Shown piece by piece: positions 37,741 to 49,880 of a stretch of 64,000 bases of DNA. Numbering within the stretch: position 1 is the first letter of the stretch; the number at the start of each line of letters is the position of its first letter. The translations under genes and the position numbers were made by a program. This DNA comes from Megascapheus bottae (taxonomy: Eukaryota; Chordata; Mammalia; Rodentia; Geomyidae), in assembly GCA_024803745.1 (NCBI GenBank), contig JANJXV010000002.1, forward strand, positions 37,097,001 to 37,161,000, written 5' to 3'. Under the pieces are notes generated by a model that was not told where the DNA came from, made no database searches, and saw nothing but the letters and a program-made list of their open reading frames with translations.

Positions 37741-40599
37741 GGGATAGAAAATAGAAGGCAAGGGTATTAACTGGCTTTTAGAGTAGAACTTCTGGGAAAA
37801 TTCAGATGGTCCTCTGACTTGTTAATAAAATTTTAATTTGACTGCAATCAATGAAAAGCCTCATGTGTTGACTACAAATATACATTCATCAGCAAACCCA
37901 AGGAAAACCCATCTGGGTTATTTCCTTTCATTAGAGAGCAATATAAATATTGATCAACTCTCCTAATTGACCAGTAGTTTGCTTTCATACATTAAACTTC
38001 TGCACAGAGGGCATAAGTCTCCCAGTTGCCTTCCATTCATAATTTATTATGTCACATTACAAGCTAGACATGCACATGAAGGAATAGTACCACTTAAGGT
38101 TCACTTCCGTTGCCTTCTTTGCCCCCAAGCTGCCTAAGTTCTCACCTGACCTGTGTAAGAGCTAAGGGAATATATGAACCTGTCTGAGTCCAGCCAGCCT
38201 CTCACCTCTGAAATCAAAGCGCCTGCATGGCAGGGCTGAAAAGCCGCCTCTTCACTGAGCACCAGGAATGAATAGCACACCAGCTAATGAAAAGGGAAGA
38301 TTAGGTTTGCTGACACCGGAAGACTGGAAAAATGCCAAGGCAAACATCTGTTGTTACAGAAAAGATGGCTAGCAACATTCTAATCATCTTGTTAGTAATG
38401 GTTAAAACATGGAAGTTATTTCCTTTAAAGGCAATGGCAATGCATTCTGCCTCTTCAACATAGAAACATAGACAATAATTTTTTTTAATGTAGACTCCGA
38501 GGCCCCAAAGATTGAATAGCTGGCCACCAATGACAAGACATGGTTATAGCTCTCTGAAAAGGCAATTATGCATTGAAAGGCCTTTGATTAAACCTAAAAT
38601 AATGCATTGTTAACTAAATGTTTTCTTTTCGATTCATTGCCAAATGAATGACTGGCGTGAAAGGTGCTTAGCACCTGTAAGTCTGAGGGCCTTATTACTA
38701 TGGCTGTACTTCTCTTGATCTCTGGCTTCATTGCTGTACACTATTTTGTTTTATTGATAAAATAGGAACACTTACTCTGCACCTTTGCCTCTCAATACCC
38801 AGGCAAAATTCATTGTTGCCATGCCAAAATAAAAAAAGCAAAAACATTCTGAAGAGCTCATGTCAGAAATAATTATTATGCAACTCAGCTTCTATCCCAT
38901 ATACTCATAAGTCAGCTGCAGAATGGGATGGGAATCTGGCCTTGCTAAATAGATATAAAGATGTCAGCTGCTCATATGTAAGATGATTCCTTCTCTTTAG
39001 ACTACTTTTTATGAGTTAGGCATATTGTGCCTAATTCTGAGCAAGTCATATTTTATTTTTGTCTTTGTCCTTTAATGTACAACAAGAGAGGTATTATTTC
39101 ACACCACAAAAAAGGTTTCTTTTTTTATTATTTTTGTGACTGAAATAATGAGATCAGAGTGGAATAATCTTCCAAAGTGGGAGACATTGCAGAAGTAAAC
39201 TAGAGGGCGAGTCAATGCAGAATTTTCTTTGTGTAAAGATTATGTATTGTATTGTACCTCTGTATCATTTTCTTTTTCCTTCAGGTAGGTTAACAGAATG
39301 GAATACTAAAGACTATGAAGTGAAATACAATTCATCAGATATAATATTAGAATTAGTTGGGCTGGTGAGCTAAGAGAGGTTCAGAGGGCAGAAGTGGATG
39401 TATTGTTTGTGCCCAGGAGTTGAGGGCCAACCTGAGATCACCTCAAGATCACCAAGTGAAAGAGTGACCAAGAATAAATTAATTCAGCCTTTCTCACCTC
39501 ACTCTACTGATCCTTCCCCACATATATATTAACCAGGAAATGTAAAAAGGAGGCAAAGCTTAGTGACTGAGAGAAGTAAGAATGGCAAACCTTTGCATGA
39601 GAGTTGCCAATATTACTATGGTCTGATTGATCTTGTTCTTCTTGCTAGTGACCAACACCTTCAGCCTTACAAGTGACCACTATTTACAAGTGACCATATT
39701 TCCCATCACTGACTTAGCAATTAGTTGCAAATTGCTTTACAGTAGGATTATGCTGCATTCAAATTGTACTTGTAGCATTTACTACCTGTGTGTGTTGCAA
39801 TACAGGGCTTAGCTTCTCTGAATCCTGGCTTGTTTTTGCAAAATAGATATCATTCTAACTTTCTCTCTAGGTTGTTAAATGGAACACACAGTAAATTCTC
39901 CTGGATCACGGTGGTCCAAAAGAATCAACTCCTTTTCTATATTTTCCATTCTTCAATTTGCTGTGTTAAATTTAGTCAAATGCGTGCACAAAGAGTTCTA
40001 TGCAGCTTGCTGATGGTATCTTACGCTTTGATTCTAGATTCTTCTACACTAAAGTATAAATTGGTCTAGGAAGTTCTTTAATTCACGCAGGGTGCTATAC
40101 AATGATACCATAGGTTAAGTACTATATAATCATGTTAATTTATATGCTTCATTATTTAGGAAATACTTAATTAGTTTCTGTAATCAAGCCCATTTAAATA
40201 AAATCTTTATTTCCAACACACTGTGTTAACCCTATACAAATGGAGAAAATAAATGTAATGATTATAGACTAATATGGTTATTAATTTCTATATAATTTCA
40301 AGTCAGCCAGAAACCGGAACACTTTTTCTTTTATGAGGTTGACAGCTCAGCTGAAGTTTCCAAAAATTCAAAGTATAAAATTATATTCAGGTTGGTATAA
40401 AGACCAATAATAGCGGTATGTTACATATCCATAGCAGTCACAGCTCTTCCAAGTAATTTGAACAAAATTACAGGTATCTGGCAAGCTCTACTTAATAAAG
40501 AAGAAGAAACAAAAGGGAAATGGAATAAAAAGAAACCTCCCTGCCTGCCCCCTTGGCCAAAACAGCAAAGATCTGTTACTGTTGTGGCACCTAAGTACC
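37741..40599. other. Longest repeat-poor block of the intron
   Basis: No SINE, L1 or microsatellite recognised in about 2.9 kb. Within it, 38500-38760 is rich in homeodomain-type TAAT/ATGCAT text and has a CCTTTGATT TCF-like site at 38581. No coding frame looks real. Confidence 0.45.
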
Positions 40600-40890
40600 A
40601 TTTTTATTAACTTGGCAATCATCATAAAATTAACACAGATTTATTTCTCACTGTTTATTGTTTAGAGGTTGAGAAGTCCAAGATCAAGTCAGTAAATGCC
40701 AACCTTTTTGATCATAGATACATCTTCTCAACAGGGAGAGGAGAGAAATAGCTATCTGTGGCTTCATCTATAACTATACCAATCTCATTTATATGAGATG
40801 CAATTGTATAATCTAATCACCTCTCAAAACTCTCACCTTCTTACAACATATATTGGTAATAAGGACTGAACATATGACTGTTGGTTGTAA
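40600..40890 (+). mobile_element. Ancient interspersed repeat, family not assigned
   Basis: The phrases 'tgagaagtccaagatcaagt', ctaatcacctc and aacatatga, in this order, are those of a common ancient mammalian repeat. I cannot name the subfamily with confidence. Confidence 0.5.
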
Positions 40891-42711
40891 GCATAGATTC
40901 AGCAAGACCCCATTTGGAAATATCTCGATAGAACCTATTGGGTTCATTCTCAGCTATGTTCTCCAACATAACACCACTTCATCTGTTGCACCCAACTGCA
41001 GTTCATCTACAGATGGTTATTTAGTACCCAAATAAATATGAACATTTTTTTTAGAATTTAGTAATGAATCCATGCCAAAGATAAGTCTAGAGATGAAGTG
41101 TCCTTACATTTTTGTCCCAAACGGGGCAAAGGACAAACAACCCACATAGTGTCACCAAACCTGAGAGGCTCTTTCATGAGCTTTCTTTCCAATGACATCT
41201 CCAGGAAGAAAAAGCTAAAAGTAGTCAAGGACATACTTCATTGAACCAAAACTGATGTGTTCGTGGAAGCTCACCTGGGGCTTGTTTGCAGAGCCTGAAT
41301 CGGAGGCTGAACCTGAGAACTATTTCTTCCCTTTTAAAAGCGAAAAACAGTTGTAGTCATTCTTTGGCATAATTTTTTTCTTGGTGGTATTACATTGCCA
41401 TGAGATTGTCAGGTGATTGATTGGGTTGTGATATAGTCAGGTTCCCATGTGATACTGGGAACAATTCCCACAAAACCTTTTTAAATATTTTGCTAACACA
41501 GTAGTAAAATATTTAGAAAGTGTATACTGATAGTGTTGTTTACTATACTCCCATTCCTTTTTATACAAATAAAATGCATGGTCTTCTGAGGATAGGTAGG
41601 CAAGAGCTCTCCCTAACATACCATCACTTGTAATAGAAGCTTCTTATTTATACTCATTACCAGGGAATTATGGTAACCTGGGGAAGTGCAAAAGTAAAAA
41701 TAATAATAATAATAATTTTCTTTTGGGAAGATAAGAATAAGTCACAGAAAAATTCTTGCGTGCACTTCCAGCTCTCTGTTTCCTAAGATAATGAATTTGT
41801 CATCCAGAAAGGTGTGACTATTCCCAGGAGTTGAAACCTCCCTGGTTGTCTGGAAAGTTTAATTCCCAGATACTTACCATTCTTAGTAACTGTGAAATGC
41901 CTCCCCCTGTCTTTGTCTCCCATTATCTTGGCTGCTAACAGTTTTTCTTCTCTTTTTCTCTTCTACTTCTTGAATGAGAAAAAATGTGAAGCCCATATTT
42001 TAGCATGATATCTATAGTCTATTTCTATGGCTATTCCATAATTATTGAAAGAATAACATTTTATATATGCTCAAATGTTGGCTTTAGGTTCAGTTTTTCA
42101 CCATTTACATAAAAAGTCAATTGAAACGGAAGTCTTTGTTGTTGCCTTAGTGGAATCATTACACAGGATTTCTCAGAGATTATGAACTACATGTGTGTGT
42201 TCTCTATATATATGCATATATGTGCAAGAGGTTTGGTAAAATATCCTACCTAGTCCAATTAATAGTTTATTCCTGTCACATAAGTAATTCTTTTCTAGGC
42301 AGGCTGACTGCTGGCCCAGCCTTCAGCCAGCTGGGAAAGGAATAAAGGGTATAGCATTTAAATGCATATCTATATCCTCACTTTCCCAAAGTTTTATCAC
42401 ATAAAAAATGAAGGTGAATTTTAATATCCTCCCTTTAGAAAAATAAGTCAATATGGTACAATGGAACAAAAAACAGATGATGAAACAGACCTGTTACTAG
42501 CATGTGATACAAGCCATATCCCATTAGAGCTCCCACAACCCACTGCCTCATCTATAAAACAAAGAATAGAGTAAGTCTTCCTTTGTAGAATCATTGTAAG
42601 GTATAAATGATATGATACACTATGAGAATCCAGAATAGCTTCCAGAATATAAAAAAGTATTATTTTATTTTAAATGGTTTTGTTTTCAAGCCAAATGGCC
42701 TCACAAACTAT
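40891..42711. other. Mostly unique sequence
   Basis: Short (ATA)n at 41699-41716. A diverged sense MIR at about 42470-42660. No gene seen. Confidence 0.4.
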
Positions 42712-42850
42712 AATATGGTGGCTAGGCTTGATGGTTCATGCCTAAAATCCCTACTTGAGAGCTAGAGGTGGGAGAATTGCATTCCAAGGACAGCTCTGGC
42801 AAAAGCTCAAGACCTTATCTTAAAAAAATACCAAAGCAACAAAAATTGTT
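42712..42850 (+). mobile_element. Old B1-like SINE, sense
   Basis: Head 'ggttcatgcctaaaatccct', then tgggagaattgcattccaagg, then 'gaccttatcttaaaaaaata'. It lacks the type B linker and resembles an older castorimorph SINE. Confidence 0.5.
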
Positions 42851-44082
42851 GGTATGGTTCAAATCAGAATACTTTGGTATTCAAATCTTAGTCCCATCAA
42901 AAAAATAATGTGGGAAAGGAAATTTGGGGCCTGCCTAAATAGAAAAAGATGAGTCTGAGTTAGCAATTATGCAATACTTCTATTGCAAAAGAGAAATGAT
43001 TCTACATTGTGAATAGGTCAATTGTCCATAGTCCTTCCCAGAAGACAGGTCTTCTGGCACATATGGTCTTGTGAGGAAGGCCAAGTAGCTTCCATGAACC
43101 CCCCCCCCCCCCCCAGAGTACAAACAGGTTCTTCTGTAAATTGTGCATGAGGCAGGAAAAGCTGCTTTCCCATATTGGTTTTATTTCATTGTTTGAGCCA
43201 TTATATTTCAGTTATTTCCATCTAGCATCTGTGCGGGCCCACATGTGGCAGTTTTACAACCTGTGGGAAGCTAATTAATAATAATTCAGATAAAGTGATT
43301 GTTTTTCTTTTGGCAAGGACATTATAGAGCAATTGAAGTCAAATACATCTAGTTCTACTGGAAGAATCAACTACTTCATAGTATTAAAGACATTACAAAT
43401 TCCACAAATATTGTACAATATAAATGTGCTCAAAGACAAGTGATTGAGCTCCTCTCCTTTTTCTTATTACAGGGAAGTAGATTTTTAGACCTAAGTTTAG
43501 TTCAATTTTTTAAATTACTCCTACAGCAAATGAGACATGAGTTTCTAAGAGACTTTTGTCCTAACACAATCTGAAATGTCATTAAAATGTCATAAATGTA
43601 CAATGAATCTGTCAAGGCCAGATTTAATTGCCTTTCACAGTAGCTTTGTGCTTTAGAAATGGTTTCAGATCTTTTCCCATTTGACCCAGTGAGGGAAGTG
43701 GAATAGTTATTGATATTCCCATTTGAAAGATAAGAAAACCAAAAATGGAAAGGATAATAGACTTACCCAGAGTTACCAAGACAGTAGCAGAACATATTAG
43801 AACCCAAGTGTCCTACCCCCTAGTGACAATAATGTATACTATATAAAGACTTTACAAGAGATGGAGCCATAAAAATCCTATCAATGTCATATTTTACATA
43901 GGAGACATCTCATTCTTTGTTAGCTCAATGAAGAATAAAATTCAGGCAACAAGCAAACACCAGTAACCTTTCCAACAGCTGTAGGCTTCTATCCATGTGG
44001 TTTGTGATAGCCAAGACAATGATGTGCAGTTTCTAGAAACAGAACATATGGATTTGGCCTTCCCAGCTTCTAGGCTACCTTT
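42851..44082. other. Unique sequence with poly(C) and an antisense MIR
   Basis: C16 run at 43099-43114. An antisense MIR/L2-like stretch at 43665-43820 (tagacttacccagagttacc). No gene seen. Confidence 0.5.
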
Positions 44083-44305
44083 TTATTTTTCCAGTCTTGG
44101 GGCCCAGGCAGTGTCCCTTGAGTTTCAAGGCTAGTGCTTTACCACTTGAGCCACAGCACCACTTCTGGCATTTTTTTGCCAATCCTGGGAGCTGAACTCC
44201 GGGCCTGAGCACTGTCATTGGGGTTTCTTCAAAGTTTGTGCTCTAAAACTTGAGCCACAGCACCAGTTCTGGCTTTTCTATATATGTGGTACTGAAGAAT
44301 TGAAC
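44083..44305 (-). mobile_element. Type A SINE sequence, antisense, two second-units in a row
   Basis: Two tandem complements of the second unit (44090-44170 and 44178-44275, each ending gagccacagcacca), then a piece of the first unit. Either a SINE inserted into another's tail or an internal duplication. Confidence 0.8.
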
Positions 44306-44962
44306 AGAAATTTAACAGCTTATGAAATTTAACAAATAGGAGCACACAAATTACCAGCTCCTTTGGGACACAGCAAAGGCAGTACTCAGAGGAAAATTTA
44401 TAGCTCTGAGTGCATACATTAACAAATTGGAAAAATCGCAAACCAACAATTTAATGTTTCACCTTAAGCTCCTGGAAAAAGAGCAACAAACCAACCCTAA
44501 TACCAGTAGAAAGAAGCAAAGTATTAAAATCAAAGCAGAACTAAATAAGTTGGAGTCCAAAAAAACTATAGAAAAAATCAACAAAACAAGGAGTTGGTTC
44601 TTTAAAAAAATTACAAAATTGACAGACCCTTAGCAAATCTTAGCAAAAAAAGAAGGGAACACACGCAAATAAACAAAATCAGAGATGAGAATGGTAATAT
44701 CACAACAGAAATTACCAAGATCCAGAGCATCATGAGGGAATACTTTTCAAACCTTTATGCCAACAAATTTGAGAATCTAGAAGAAATGGATGAATTTCTA
44801 GCCAATATTAACATACCCACACTGAACCAAGAAGACCTAATCCAACTAAATAGACCCATTTCAAGCACTGAAATAGAAATGGCAATAAGAGACCTTCCAT
44901 CTAAGAAAAGCCCAGTGCCAGATGGATTCACAGCTGAATTCCATAAGGTCTTCAAAGCAGGG
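44306..44962 (+). mobile_element. LINE-1 fragment, ORF2 between endonuclease and RT, sense
   Basis: Two sense frames (44427-44633 and 44732-44965) encode the ORF2p linker (INKTRSWFFKKITKL; YANKFENLEEMDEFL) up to the start of RT (KKSPVPDGFTAEF). One frameshift region lies between them. It has no 3' end or tail, so it is an internal fragment. Confidence 0.92.
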
Positions 44963-45063
44963 TAAAATAGCTCTTAACCTTTGTCTCTTTCTCTGAAAGG
45001 AGATAAGCAACAATTTTTTCCACCTTATTGCAAGGTGACAATTTTTATGTGTATTTATTTGGT

Positions 45064-45285
45064 TGTTTGGTTAATTTTTTTTTTTTTGCCCTGGACTTGA
45101 GCTCAGGGCCTGCGCATTGTCCTTGGACCTTCTCAAGGCTAGAGCTCTACCACTTGAGCCTCAGCACCACTTCCGGCTTTTTTCTATGTATGTGGTACCA
45201 AGGAATCGAACCCGGGTCTTCATGCATGCTAGGCAAGCACTTTAACCACTAGGCCAAACTCCCAGCCCTGTTTGGTTAATTTTTT
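45064..45285 (-). mobile_element. Young SINE type A, antisense, exact target-site duplication
   Basis: Complete dimer in complement at 45080-45269. It keeps a good A box (tggcctagtgg) and B box (gggttcgattcc) on the minus strand. The 16-bp duplication tgtttggttaattttt is exact at 45064-45079 and 45270-45285. Confidence 0.96.
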
Positions 45286-45384
45286 AACTGTGCTGATAAT
45301 GAGGAGACTTGAATTCTCAACCGGCATTTTCATTCATTCTAATGTCACTGGTGTGACATTCTAACACACGAGCCATGCTTCCAG

Positions 45385-45530
45385 TCTGACATTTTGTTGT
45401 TTAATTGGAGAGAGAGTATCAGAAGTTTTTGCTCCAGCTGGCTTTGAACTGATACCCTGAGGTCTTAGCCTCTTGAGTAACTAGGATTACAGATAATGAG
45501 CCTCACGTGACATGCTACAATTTTGGCTTT
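45385..45530 (-). mobile_element. SINE type B head fragment, antisense
   Basis: Complement of linker and head: 'tttaattggagagagagtat', 'gctggctttgaactgatacc', 'taactaggattacagataat'. The second half is not recognisable. Confidence 0.75.
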
Positions 45531-46231
45531 TGAATTAAACAAAAGTCTTTAATGTAATCTTACCCGCTCTTTAATGTAACCTTAACTCCTTCTTTATTAA
45601 GTACATCGGTTAAAGCGGAGAACTCATCCTAGCAAAGAAAGAAGAGGGGGGAATAGGGAGAAAGAGGGAGGGGGTGGAAAAGCCAACCTAAAGCTTCTAT
45701 TATGACTCCTAATAAGACATTGCAGAGAAATAAAGGCCGTCCATTACAAGAAGTGGTGTTCTTCATCCGAAAAAGAGGAGAAGTTTCAGATGAGGGAACG
45801 AAATGGAAGACTGCAGCTCAGGGAAATCTCTCTCTTAAGTCCCCACTATGACAAAGTATGAACTTCTTCATCTCAGATTCACAAAGTAAAATCCACTCTC
45901 TCATCCCAGTCCTTCACTGTATTTTCCTAAAGCATTTGTGAGGGGGTACCTTAAGTCATTTCACCAAATATCAGCTCGTCTATTATGGATCTGTCAGCAG
46001 AGTAAATCAATGACTTTCCAGATATGGCATCATTTTTTAACTTACTTACTCATAAATCCAACTGTACTCTTCACTACAAGTGAAAGGAGTAAAGCAACAC
46101 ATTTTGTTTGCATGTGCCTTTATCCTGGGAGTGCCACAGGAACAAGTTGTGTTTTTAAGTATGTCACCTATGTAGAGAACTGAACTGATAGTCTATCTAA
46201 ATTATAATAAAACTCGAATAAAAAGTCCAGA
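45531..46231. other. Unique sequence
   Basis: No gene recognised. A purine-rich run lies at about 45635-45670. Confidence 0.4.
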
Positions 46232-46470
46232 AGAGCTGGGCACCAATGGCTCATGCCTGTTATCTTAGCTACTCAGGAGGCTGAAATCTGAGGATTGTGG
46301 TTCAAAGCGAGCCTAGGCATGAAAGCCTATGAGACTCTTATCTCCAATAAACTACTCAGAAAAAAATCAGAAGTGGCCCTATAGCTCAAGTCGTAGGGCA
46401 CTAGACATGAGCAGACAAGGGACAGTGCCCAGGCCCTGAGTTCAAACCCTAGGATCAGCAGAAAAAGAAG
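46232..46470 (+). mobile_element. SINE type B, sense
   Basis: Complete: 'gctgggcaccaatggctcat' head, 'gagactcttatctccaataa' linker, 'cccaggccctgagttcaaac' end. A partial duplication (aaaactc..) flanks it at 46209 and 46472. Confidence 0.93.
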
Positions 46471-47039
46471 AAAAACTCAAGAATTTCCCCAGTATTCCAA
46501 GAAAGATATTTGAACCTATCTCTGAAAAATCTAAAGACTAACATAACTATGACCATCTCTAGCACATCCATCAGGTCTTCCCAGGACAGAATTCAGACCA
46601 CATTGACCCCTCAGCAGAAGTCCCGTTGGTATATTTACTTCCTTAAATGTTTTAAAGCTCTAATTTCAGAGCTATTCCCTAAGTTGGGGAAAGAATATAA
46701 CCTGCTTCTAAGAAGTATGAAATCTCTACAAAATGCTTTTCTTCTTTGCTCTTCGGGTGGAAAGAGGAGGTTCCATTCATCATTTCATTTAGGATCACCA
46801 GAAAGTGCTCATTCAAAAATAAATACATAAATAATTAAACAAATGAATAAAAGATGATTCATTCTGGATTCCCTTCCTGGAGCTTGTGAATCACAGCTCT
46901 CTGTCCTTGTTCTCCCAGATGATTCTTATTCACTAATGTCAGAGACACTGCTGCTTTAAGTCAACCCGGAATTCTACAATGAAATAAAACTTACAGGATG
47001 AGGGCTATTACAGGGACAGAGAGAACAAAAAGAAGAGAG
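46471..47039. other. Unique sequence
   Basis: A 106-codon sense frame (46510-46830) has no recognised domain and is likely chance. Nothing else seen. Confidence 0.4.
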
Positions 47040-47395
47040 AGAGATTGGTTGTGAGAATTGGCTCATGTAATTATAGAGAGTAGATGGTCCACCTTCTGCC
47101 ATGTGCATGCTAGAGAAGCATCGTGTAATTCAATCTGAGATCAGAGGCCTGCGATCCCAGGACACCCTACATCTGAGAGCAGAACAAGATAGATGTCTCA
47201 ACCCAAAAACATGTAGAGAAAAGTTTGCTTTGTGCTCTGTCAGCCAGTTGAATGATGCCCACCCACGTGGGCGAGGGTGGATCTCTTTACTCAGTCTACA
47301 AATCTTCCCAGAAACATCCAGAAATATAGTTTTAACCAACATCCCTTAACACAGTCAAGTGGACATATCGAAAAAAAAAATAACCACCCTGGATT
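47040..47395 (+). mobile_element. Ancient mammalian interspersed repeat, probably L1M-type 3' region
   Basis: Phrases 'gaattggctcatgtaattat', 'tgatgcccacccacgtgggc', 'ctttactcagtctacaaatc', 'ccagaaatatagttttaacc' follow the order of a very common old repeat. The class is from memory and uncertain. Confidence 0.55.
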
Positions 47396-48048
47396 CCTTT
47401 GTAGCATTACTAATGGTAGTTTGGGTGTGACAGGGAAAAATCAAGGAAGAAAATGTCAGGTGTGAAAGCTGGGCTAAGGTTTTACATATGCCTTTGGATC
47501 ACCCTGTATTGAATACCTAGACATGTCTACTCACCTAAAGAAGAGAATAACTGCTGTCATTTGTCAGTTGGCTTCAATGTTAGAATGGGATTGTTGGTGA
47601 GGGTGGAGGCACAGCTAAACTGCAAGGTTCCATTGTTGTAGAGAACTGTGCTATCCCCAGTCTCACTCTAGGGGAAGGGATTTCTTTGGTCACAGAGGTT
47701 GCGACACACAGAGAAACAAACTTGCTAGAAGTGGGGCTTTCTTATATCCTAGGTTTCCAAAATGCTGCTATTCTCCACAGACAATTTTATCTAATTAACA
47801 TCTATTTTTCCCTCCTTTACATTATAATCAGCCTCCAATTACCAGATCCCAGCTGCTGATGCTAAAAAGTACTGAAAAAAACAAATTCATACAGTAAGTC
47901 CTTAGATGCCCTCATCAGAGCCCAAACCAAGACAAAGGATTGTTTATTCTTAACTTGTATTTCTTTCTTTTATTGATATACCTTTTATTTCTTTTTTATC
48001 AATCTTTTTAAGACTTTGGTTCCCTTCTAAGACCTGTTACCGAGAAAA
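47396..48048. other. Unique sequence
   Basis: No gene or repeat recognised. Confidence 0.4.

Positions 48049-48099
<51 letters not shown>
48049..48099. repeat. (GA)n microsatellite
   Basis: About 20 GA units with A-rich edges. A second short GA run lies at 48404-48422. Confidence 0.95.
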
Positions 48100-48103
<4 letters not shown>

Positions 48104-48194
48104 CATGCATAGAAATTATATATACACAAACACTCATTCAAAAACAACATGTAGCTAAGAGAGAGAGTTCAAACCATTCAGTAAAATCCTTAAT

Positions 48195-48400
48195 GATAGA
48201 ATTTTTTGTGTGTGCTTCTGTGTGGATATTGTCCCTGAGGTTCTTTTGTTCAAGGCTAGCCAGCACTCTATCACTTGAGCCACAACTCTACTTCTGGACT
48301 TTTTGGTAATATTTTAAAGATAAGAGTTTCACAGGTTTTCTTGCCCAGGCTGGCTTTGAATTGCAATTCTCACATATCACTTAATCGCTAAGATTACAGA
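48195..48400 (-). mobile_element. SINE type B, antisense, diverged
   Basis: Second half complement 'tcacttgagccacaac', linker 'ggtaatattttaaagataag', head complement 'cttgcccaggctggctttga' and 'taagattacagacataag'. Confidence 0.8.
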
Positions 48401-48530
48401 CATAAGAGAGAGAGAGGGAGAGAAAAAGAATTGGAGTTAAAGAGGAAGGGAGCAAAGTAGAATAAGAGGAAAAGAGAAGAAAGGAAGAAATGCTACAGAG
48501 GGGACAAACATAGAAAAGAAAGAAAAACAT

Positions 48531-49880
48531 TGGGATAAACAAGGCTGTAATGAGCATGGTCTTATTGATAGTGTTAAATGTGACCTTTTTTGTGGTCTAT
48601 GGGGAAAATGCCCATTAGTGAAATTGTTGGGTCACAGGGAAGCTCTGTCTTTGAGGAACCTCCAAGTGCCTGAACAAGTTTACATTCCCAACAACAGTAT
48701 ATTGACATTCCCTTCTGGCATATCCCCGCCAGCATCTGTTAGTTTTGTTAATTATGGCCATTTTAACTTGAGTGAGGTGGAATCTAAATGTGTCTATTAG
48801 TCTTTTTTACTTCTTTTTCGTTTGTGTCAGTCGTGGACCTTGAACTCTTGGCCTGGGTGCTGTCCTTGAGTTCTTCAACTCAAGGCTACTGCCCTACCCC
48901 TTGAGCCACAGCACCACTTCCGGTTTTCTGGTGGTTAATTGGAGCTAAATCACACGGACTTTCGTTCCCAAACTGGCTTTGAACGCAATCCTCAAACCTC
49001 AGGTTCCAAAGTAACCAGGATTACAGGCATGAGTCACCAACCCATGGCATTTTTACTTCTTTTGAGAGTTTATCTTTAATTCATTTATTAATTGGGTTGT
49101 TTATTTGAGGTTTTATTTTGAGGTGCTTAACTTTTTGAACTCTATGTATATGAGGGCCTTTGATGCATAGCTAGTAAAATTTTTCTCCCATTCTGTGGGC
49201 TATTTATTTTGCTAGCTATGCTCTTTGCTGTGCAGAAACTCTTCAATTTGATGCAATCCCCATTTATCCTGTCTTTCTTTGCTATGGAATCAACCCAGAT
49301 GTCCCGCCGTGGAGGTATGGATCAAGAAAATGTGGTATATATGCACAATGGAACACTACACTTCCATCAGAAAGCATGGTATTGTACCATTCCTAAATAA
49401 ATGAAAAGACTTGGAAAAATTATATTAAGCGAAGTACGCCAGACCCCAAAAAACATAGGTTGCATGGTGTTCCTCATTTTTATTACTAGAATGTGCCTAA
49501 AAGTCTACAAGTAATAATACTGGATACTACTAAAAGACAATAAAATACACTTGAACATGATAAGGATTCTAGACATTCATCCAGTGAGACCAAAAGAGGA
49601 TATACTTAGGTGACGATCACAAAGGCTCAATACATATATATATATATATATATATGATCATATAAAACAAAACAAACAAGAAAAGATGAACAAATGCAGC
49701 AGTGATACTTACTGGACCCTATGCTGAAAATGAGCTATACCACCTGTAGGGGAGGGGAATCAGGAGGGAAAAACCTTGGAGAAATTAAGGGAAGAAGTGA
49801 CACTGTTCAATGAGAAATGTACTCATTACCTGCCTTATGTAACCTCTCTATATATCTCCTTTACATTAACAGTTTTTAAA
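48531..49880 (+). mobile_element. LINE-1 with 5' inversion (twin-primed), 3' part in sense
   Basis: 48531-49280 is ORF2 text in antisense (interrupted by a SINE). At about 49281 the sequence switches to sense ORF2 text (ggaatcaacccagatgtccc) and runs to the L1 3' end at about 49870. Compared with the copy at 2161-3660, the two breakpoints lie within roughly 15 bp of each other in L1 coordinates. A (TA)n lies at 49630-49656 inside it. Confidence 0.88.
48818..49049 (-). mobile_element. SINE type B inserted in the inverted L1 segment, exact target-site duplication
   Basis: Complete antisense copy. The duplication tttttacttctttt is exact at 48804-48817 and 49050-49063, and the L1 text resumes without loss after it. 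Confidence 0.95.

Noticed and set aside
40600..40890. Possible LTR
   Set aside because: No matching partner LTR, primer-binding site or flanking duplication; kept only as an unassigned ancient repeat.
45028..45252. Recurrent small frames such as 'GPEHCPWTFSRLELYHLS' at several sites (also 28078-28362, 52903-53106, 8806-8991)
   Set aside because: The repeated peptide looks like a family but is the type A SINE read in one frame.
45200..45268. tRNA-like sequence with A and B boxes
   Set aside because: Lies in a SINE head with target-site duplications around the element and does not fold as a complete tRNA by eye; not called as a tRNA gene.
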